Of a DNA stretch of 64,000 nt, positions 30,501-40,400 are shown in pieces. The position numbers and the translations under genes are program-made. How positions within the stretch are numbered: the first letter of the stretch is position 1; every line of letters begins with the position of its first letter. This DNA is from Rhopalosiphum padi. Taxonomy: Eukaryota; Arthropoda; Insecta; Hemiptera; Aphididae. The DNA lies in contig NC_083600.1 in the NCBI RefSeq assembly GCF_020882245.1, forward strand, positions 27,652,001-27,716,000, written 5' to 3'. The notes under the pieces are model-generated. The model was not told where the DNA came from and did not search any database. It worked only from the letters and a program-made list of their open reading frames with translations.

Positions 30501-33500
30501 AGCCAACAGCATCTTAAATGCTTTAGTATAATTATATTATATAATTTGTATAAATTGTATGATTTGTTTTTATTATTAAAATGTTTGGGTTTACTAAATG
30601 ATACTGTTCAATTTCCTTATCACGTAGCCATGTGATTATTTATTTATTTTATAGAGATTGTATAATATTATACTCTTCACATAAAAAAAATGGGGAGTGA
30701 GTACTTGGGTATTCACTTGTTTAATGAAAAATCGTTACGCTCCGTGTAATCCATATTTATTTAAACTTCATCTACCTATATATTATTGGACAGGTTTATT
30801 AATTATGAATTAAGTGTTCCGGGTTCAATAATAAATCAAGAACAATAAATACTTATTTGCATATTTTTGTTTTAACTTTTAAGTAGCATAGGTACCCATA
30901 CTTTAAAACTATTTACTTGTATACATGTATATATATATATGAATAATATTATATTATACACGGACACTAAACACAGCCAGTATTAATAAATAATAATTAT
31001 AAAATTATAGTCTCCTCTACGTGATTATGCATATTGCATATACGCGTTATGAGAATGTTTCGTGTTTGTATATAAACTATATATAGATATTGAATTATAT
31101 ATTTTGTACTTAGTTGTAACTACCTACTAGTAAAATTGAATAATGTGGTTGGAAATGAGAAAAATAACACAGCCTCTTATTATTAAAAACGTATGTATAT
31201 CCATCGACCAATGGCATACAAACCGATATATAGGTATGAGGTACGTACATTATTATAATATTATATAATATTACGACGGGTATTAGGAAGGAATCCCGCA
31301 TTTTCAAAATCTTGAATTTCAGCGTATTATATTAGAATAAAATATTATTTTATTGGTCTTAAAACTGTTAGAAACACTTAAACACTTATCACGCATGAAC
31401 TAATATTGTACTAAAATTTTTTTTTACTAAATAAATCTTGATTTAAATTATTAAAAATAAAGTTAAAATTATGAGTACCTACCTATAATAATATTTTTTT
31501 GCACAAAGAAGATCAATATTATATGTAATAATATGCAATATAAGAACTGATGTCTAATATTTCCGGCTGTCCTTGTTTTCCCATCTCTTGTATATTGCTA
31601 TTAAAATATATTATGCGCTATTCGTCCATTATTTAATATTATTATACAGTTTATACGTAAAAATGTAAAATATAAACATTTTTTTATTATTATTTATAGT
31701 TAATATATACATATAAATATGCAGTACTACCTGTATAATATAAATGTAACCAATGTTCTCGATAGGTATATACATTACAATACTATAAACAAACATAGGT
31801 ACACATGGTTTATGTAAGAGTAAAAATTAAGTTAAGGATACAAAAAACTTGAGTGCACCCGATAAATAATATAGTAATAATACACTCGTTCACAGTGTTT
31901 CCTCCGAAATCACTAGAAAACATCACGTGCCGGTCGTAGGGCCACTCAGTATATACATTATTAACAATAAACGTATAATCCTATATAATATATAGAATTA
32001 GTATATCAGTATATGTATCCATATATATTATGTATATTATTATTATTATTATTATTACTCGGCACTCGGCACTCGTACAGTATTATACTATTATATTATT
32101 ATTATGTCATATTTAACTGTACGGTCAAAAATCACTGATTTACATAATAATAATAGTAATATCGTTTGAGTAGAGTGCGTTACGTATTAGGTATAGCCGT
32201 ATAGGTAGTATAACGTTCGTTGGTACGTGACAAGTGTCTAATACATAGTAACAATAATTCCGGTCAACGCGTTTATTTAACTGTGTACAAGTCCTGCGCT
32301 GTATATATATATACACCATACAGATAATAAGCGTATTGGCACATACCATATTATTATTATTATATTTGCATACATGTCATAACATAAACATATTATTATA
32401 ATATGAAGCGCGCATTCGCTAAAGGGTCGTATTAATATGGTACCGACTAAACTTATTACCTTATGAATATCAGCTATATTATACAATAATAATAATAATA
32501 ATAATATTAATAAAAAACAAAAATTACCCATCATAATAGCCGATCCCAGGTCTTTTTTTACGAAATTTCGTACTACGCACTTTTTCCGCTTATATCAGAC
32601 AAACTCGTGGGTGGCTTAAGTCACTCCTCGTTTACAAATTATTGGATTAGTGACGCAAAAAGCATCCGGTATAGTTATAAATATTAAAAAATAAAAATGA
32701 AATCATGTAATAGGTGGAAAACATTACATTTACAAAAATAATTTATACAAAAAACTAAACGAATATAAATAAGCACGACTTGCAGTAAGTTATACCTATA
32801 TTGTAAAACAAAACAGTATTGTATATATATATATATATACAATACTTAATAATTCTCCAAACTATGTTTGACTTGCCCTCTCTATAAAATCGTTTGCGGA
32901 TTTGATCGATACGATTTGAAGAAAAAACACTTAGGAAAAGATTTCGGGTTTTTACAAATGCAATGTGATAGGATAGGTACACTTGCACACACGACTAGAC
33001 GACTATATATTAAACCAAGTACGCGATTTTAAAATTCACCCCGCGCTTGAAGATCTAGATCTTGGCACGAATATCAACCCGCACGGATAGGCACACGGAT
33101 ATGGCGCACGATAAATTTTTACTTTAATATACGCGATGTGCACAATTTACGCGGTCGTCTGATATTATGGTTCCACGTCTCTCTCACTGTCCGGCATCAG
33201 AGCCGATTAGATCGCGTTTGCATTTCCATAAAGCAAACGTATATGAAACGTGTACGTGCGTGTGTACCTGCTATACCTATATAATAGTATTATATCTGCG
33301 TAAAAACTATACGTATCTAAATCAATAAAACACGTGCACGCGACCTTTACGCAGTAGTTCTCGTGCGCAGGTTGTGCGAGTTTGTATATTTTTTTAATAT
33401 TATTATTATTATTATTGTGATTATTATTACTACGTTATGACGCCCACTCGGCAGGTCGTTGATCTCGACCCGCCGGGAATGTTTATACATATATTATCAT

Positions 33501-34320
33501 TATTATTATTATATTACCTACGTGTACGAGAGGAGTTGTTTGAACTCTCGGCGAACTTATAGCGTTTATCCCTAAAAGTATGTTAACCGGCCCACATTAA
33601 ATGCACGTAGGGTTTGCCGTTTTGTTTCTGCAGGTCCGTGTGATTCATTATTTAATCGTACTTTTTTTTTTATTCTTTTATTACGGCGCGCATATACCGT
33701 CTCGTCGCCAACTGTTGAATTTTTGATTCCCGGATCCGTTACACAATCACACAAAACATATCAAACTTGTTTTTTTTATTATTTTTTTTTTTGTCATGTC
33801 GAATTTCTCGAGAATAAATTAGACGAACACATAGAGATCGTGCGAGCAGGGTATAACACAATGTATGTAATATGTATTATACGATTTTATTCGCTAACTA
33901 CGTTATATTGTTTGGTCTGTGGCCAGTTCCAGATGGTGCCAGTCAATTACGATTTTCGACCGTGTGTTTACATAATAATGTGTGCTATATAGCTATGGTA
34001 TTATATTATTATTATTTTATTATACGGTATCGTAAATATAATCAAATTCTTGAGTGCTTATTATTATTGTTATTTCAGACGTTATATATAGATTTTACAG
34101 GATTTTTACATTGCATTATTACAATACACAATTTTTAAATTATATAGGTACACTATGTGCCTACGGTTTCCCGTGTTTTTTTACGTGGATATTATGGTCG
34201 TACTGTATGGGTAGATAGGTAGGTATATATAGTGCTTGTGGTTGTGGCTAAATTTATTTTTTTTTTTTAATTTAAATGTTTGAGTGGGAATCACTTTAAC
34301 GGTCGCGTAATGGTGATACC

Positions 34321-34352
<32 letters not shown>

Positions 34353-37300
34353 GATTATATGCATTAAATGTGATAATATTTTAATTGTTTATATAATATT
34401 TCATATTTTTGTGACTTTTTACGAGTGGTTGCGAACCACGCGAAACACGACGGTTTATCATCAATTTAATAAATCGCACAGCGGTTATCGTAAGGAGTAT
34501 CATATTTATTATTGTTCGCCCCCGCCAAGTACCTACAATAATGTGTTCGACCATAACCCGTAGGCGCGCAACAAGGGGCTTAAAACGTATGTCATGTTTT
34601 TATATTATATTTAATGGGATGTATAATATGCAAAAACGCGTGCCATAATTTCATTGCACACTCTTGACCTTGCCAGTTGAATTTGTGTAGGTATTTCCGA
34701 TTTCGTATAGATGAGCAATAATAATATCTTATACGATTAGACTGGATGGAAAAATATCTATATAAAATTACTGCGTATTCACTAAATTCAATTTTCTACA
34801 AATCTAAAAACCTATGTCAATTTCAGACCGGAGGCCGTCAGAAATTCAATTAAATCTATTTACCAAAAAACGAATTAATAATAATCAATAACAATCAATA
34901 ATGTATTAATCATTAGTAGAATATATTAGTCAATATTTTGAATGACGTACTAACGTTTTGAAAAGGTAATAAAGGATAATGCTCGTTGTGATTTAATTAT
35001 TTGTCGTGTACAAGTTAGCATATCATTGGTCGCGATCTTATTTTATTGTCCACGATATATAGTATAACAATACAAAATAATATATATACCTACAATGACA
35101 TTTTGTATTATTTTGGTTAAGTTCAGCGGCATGACCGCGTACAATAATATACGTCAACAAATATCAAACGAAAACGGCCATCGGTACATAATAATATTGT
35201 ATTGTGCAGTGGACCACCCGGAGGAGGTCTTAAGAGTTTTGCACAGGTCATGTTCCGTTATTGAAAGGTACAAGACAACTAATCCGGCCCGAAACGTAAT
35301 ATTACATTATATTATTATTATTATTATTATTAAATTAATAGTTTATATTAATTACGCGCATAACTTGTACATTTCTATTAAAGTAATAATATACATCTAT
35401 ACGTATATTTAGGACATGCGAAAATGACATTCATGCGATCCGGGGCACGTAATGAAGTTATAAGATGTTTGACCTTTAACACGGGGACGGAACATTAATC
35501 ATTTTTGAATAATACATAATAATATTTATCAACACGGTAACGTCTTCTCGCACAATTGGCATGGCATTTATTTGTAATGACGTCACGCGAAACCGTATAA
35601 TCACGCTCGACGCGCCGCAGAGAGAAAGCTCTAAATAAAAGATTTTTTTTTGGATACCCGCACATTGTTTGTTTTTTTTCTTTCGAAAACGTGATCGTAT
35701 TTCATAATCGCACATTATGATAATACGTACCCTTATAGACTGTTAATCAGCTAATGAAGACAGCTATAATGGCGATCAACGTGTACAGAAGTTGTAGTTT
35801 TTGTGTTTAATATTGTGCTTAAATCAGGGGTGAGCAGTTGACGAACCACGTATCTTTTTTATGCGCAACACGACCACGTGTATTCCTTTTCAAATTATTA
35901 AACGTTTTAGAATTTTTATTAACTGAAAATATGCAGAGCGAAAAAAAAAATAATACCAAACGAAAACTACTGACCATTATTGGCCATTTGCTAATTTTGA
36001 GTTGCCCATCCCTAATATAAATGAGCATAAAGTATATAAGTACTTTAGATGGACTGTTAGTTAACGACTGTTTATTTCTTACATACTATCTCAGATTCAT
36101 CAAATAAACCAAGTATCAAACAAATTAAATTCCTTAAAAATAATAAATTAATAAAAATTGTCTTATTATTTCGTGGCTTATGGCTCGTTTCACGATGATC
36201 GCTCATTTTTATTTAAATTATAGTACAGTATCCTTAGTATCCACTTATAATGCAATTATCATTATGAATAAATAAGTTAATAATTGTTTTTTTTTTACAC
36301 AGGTAATCCTCGGCTGCAATTGCAGTAATTGTATTTATGAGTTATGATATAAAATTGCATATTATACAATATTAAGTATAGGTATTTAAATATTTTAAAA
36401 TATTAGTTATTAACAGTATGTACAAATACGTCTTAAATTACTTTGTGTAGGTTGGGTATTCTTAAAAATATTATTAAAGATTCAGTATTACACTGGTTGA
36501 AAGATTGGTATAGGTTGTTGGAAATTGTGGCCTTCCACCTCTGCCGGTTGTTAAATTGTTTTGTTATTGATAGCAATTTACATTTAAAAATAAAAAAAAA
36601 ACCTATCGCAAAGAGAACAAAACCGTACAATATTAAACACTTTTTATTCAACTTATAGCCGTTCAATTAGTCGAATTTTGTTTTTGGCATGATGGTAATC
36701 AATCGTTTAACCGAGTATAACAGCTGCCCTAACAAAACTTATGGGAATACTTATGCGGCTATGCGTGCGTATATGAGTTGAGCCCCACGATATCATATAT
36801 CTTCGCGTAAGGCGTAACCCACGCGATTATTCAGATGTTTATACATGATATATTATATCATTACATTTACCATCATCAGTCTTTGCTATTTGACAGTGCT
36901 ATATTATTATGTATACCATAATAATATTATATATGCGAATACCAGATATACTATTACTGCAGCGGGGTTGGATTGTTCTATTACACAACATCATGTGCGC
37001 GCGATATCGATACACATAGGTACGCTGCTACTGCTATTATTTTGTTGTTGTACGCGTAGTGTTATTATCTATGCATGCACGCTGTATATAATATGTAATA
37101 TTATTATTACATATAGTTATTGGTCTTACCAGCGTGTAAATAAAATATAATATTATAATATGGTCTATTCATTAAGACTTTCCAAATGGAAGCAGCAACG
37201 GCCGATAAAACCATAAACATAAAAAAATAAAAAGTTTTGTCATGTAGGTATACGTATAGACATAGGTGTACCTCGACGTTTCGGCGGAACCCTTGACCAC

Positions 37301-37438
37301 GCCTCAGCCCCAGGAATTGGAGCAAAGTCCTGTGGTCGTGATTGCCTCCAGGCGATTTTACTGTTCGCGTTTTATATATTTTTTTCTTCTCCATTCTCTC
37401 GCAGTCCAGTCTGACAACACACACACTACAGCACCTGC

Positions 37439-37497
<59 letters not shown>

Positions 37498-40400
37498 CAC
37501 AATAGTAATACTCCTGTAGCCTTATCAGAATCTTTTTTTTTCTTATACCAACATATTATACCTCTACGTGCTGCAATATACCGAAAGAAATTCCTAGACA
37601 AACACGGTCATATAATGTAATTCAGTTTGTGATTTTTCGCACATACGCTTTCACCTTCGTACAACTGTTTTCATGGCCAATATAATATAGCTGTACAATG
37701 TGTACACGTATTATATTATATCGTTATGGCTGTGTGAAGAAATGGCCATAGCTATTTCTCGGGATCTAATTACACCCACGCACTGTATGCATTCGTGTTA
37801 AAAATATGGAGTACCCTCGTTGTATAACGCACGCGCATTAATATGTAACCGGTTACGGAGCACACACTGAGTTGTAATGTTCTTTTATCTTTCATTTCCT
37901 AATCAATTACAATAGGTAACATGTATAATACTTTTCTATCATTTAGGTGTACGAGAAATTACGGCTGTGAACTTGACGAGCAAAATCATTAAACAGTAGT
38001 TATTATACGATAAAGGACAAAATGATACAAATTCTTCTAGTCGGCCTTGGAATTTTAATCGTCTTATAAAAGAAGAAGATTATTAATGTATAGATGGCAC
38101 GGTGAACACACAATTGCGGCTGGAAGTACACCAACATTATAGAAACTATCTAAGATATTGTAATCATTTAATTTAAAATCGTATCATTGAAATTATGTTA
38201 TAAAACTAGAAAAGTCAAGCCTGTTTATTGCACATACACAGTGAGTCAGTGCATAGTAGGTATTATAAAATTTTTAAATTATATTAATAATATAAATTAT
38301 AATTTAAATATTTATGTAGTTTTGTAAGAAAAAAATTCCGATTACAAGATTTTTAAATTAAAAATAGAAATTATTTTTTCAACGAACTGGCTTATTATTT
38401 TTTTAGTATGAAAGTATGATTTTACAGTGTTGTTATTTAGTTATTACATAGACAATTTAGGTTACTGGGAAAAATTAAATATACCAACTATTGAACAACG
38501 CGATTATTATTATTTTTTGTGTGGAAGTTTAGTACTATATAACAACCTAATTAGTAATTAAATATGAAATACTAATAATCAGCAACGCAGTTACATGTGC
38601 GGGAATTTTAAGACAAAATATCAACTTGATCATAATATATTATCTAGATATACAGACATTTTTTTTTTTATTATTTCGTTAACTTCCTCATTTTATAAAT
38701 AAATACACGTGTGAATATAAAATAATGAATTTCATTAATAATTAAAATTCTGTCTATACTGTATACTATGAGTTATGAAATGTACTATACATGTAATTTT
38801 AACATATCTTTTAATTAGATGTCCATTTAATCTATTCTATATTTTTTTATGGTAACGGGTTAAGTATTTGGGAAAAAGAAAATCATTTCATAATTTAAAT
38901 ATCAAATATTTGCCATACATACCAACAATAAAAATCTGAACTTGTTAATATATTTTATGCAAGTAGGTACCTATACTCTATAGTAGCTAAGTATATATTA
39001 TATAATATTGTAGTACATATTATATCATAATAAAAATAAATGTAATTTGTTCCTCAAATACCTAGATATAATAATACGCTTAATAGTTAATCATACACAG
39101 GCGAATGCTCAAAGAACCAAGTTATACCAACATTCTTGTGGTCATCGCAAGTTGAATTCTGGCGGTTGCCGGTTAACAGCAAACACTTACATTTAGCGGA
39201 ATGTGGATTTCAGAGTTTCTAGAACCAACGTTTATTTTTGCTTTTGAAGCGGGAAAAATAAAAACCAAGAAATAATTCAACCATTTTATAAATGCGAAGT
39301 GCTTACTAATTGTATAGGTACATAATAAATTGTGAAAAGAGTCAATTGAAAGTTATTTTTTAACTCGGCGCATGTTTTTTTTTTTTTTTTTTTTGTCAAA
39401 GATTTCAATCGTAGTTATGTTCGTTGTATTGTATATGTACCTAATATATTGTTTGATATCCTGAATGAACTCTATTGAACTTCTTACATGTTTTTTTTTT
39501 TTAATATAATATAATATCGAAGTACTCATACACGCAAACTTGTCAATCATTGTAGATACATCAAAAATGGTTTTATTATAAATCTGGTATACACGTATTA
39601 TATGCTCAGTCATTATTATTTTAGTATAAACGTATTACTTGTCGAAGGTCTATATCATGATTTTTGTTTTTAACAACTTCAGACGTGTATTATACTGCTG
39701 TGTACTAACATGTGTTATGTGATAAGTGTAATCGTAATGGATTTTAAACGATTCAACAGGTATGTTTTTATTAAGTCCATAATTAATTAAGCTCGATTCG
39801 AATTTATGGCACGAATAATGCACGAACGCTATACAATTATTTAAGCGTTGCCTATTTAATCTATTATTGTAGGTGATGCGAGTTCAGTGCATGATTGTTT
39901 TTTTTCCGCGCACTATAACGTCGATGATGCTTCAAGGTCGGCCGTCGGGTTTCAACCTTTATTGGAATGTTCAACCGGTTCTTCCGAGGTGACATTTTCA
40001 CTATTATCGTATAATACCCGTTTACGTCTTTCCTTAATCGATTAATTTTACAAAAACAAGAAATGCTACAGAAAGGGTGAAGTTAACGTATTCGAACATT
40101 ATGCAAAATTCAATATACACAGCAGCGCGGTGCATATATTACTATCGTATTTGTCGGGCTGGAGGAGAAGTAGATGTGCGCCGCCTTGTGCGTAATGCTG
40201 GACGCCTTCTATATAGTAAGTTTATACATATATATATATACATCATTGTGTTTTTATGGGTAACACAGTAGTCCATATTCTCCGGTTTTGTGTAATTTGA
40301 CAGTATTATGTATTATGCGGGCAAATGTGAATAATAAAGTGTGACTCGTAAAGTTGATTAAAAACGAAACATTTTGTTACGAATAAACATTAGGCAACAA

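Noticed and set aside
37107..37620. Open frames of 79-164 codons on both strands
   Set aside because: All run through the 51-bp TA microsatellite, whose translation (IYIYIY) contains no stops. No splice or domain support.
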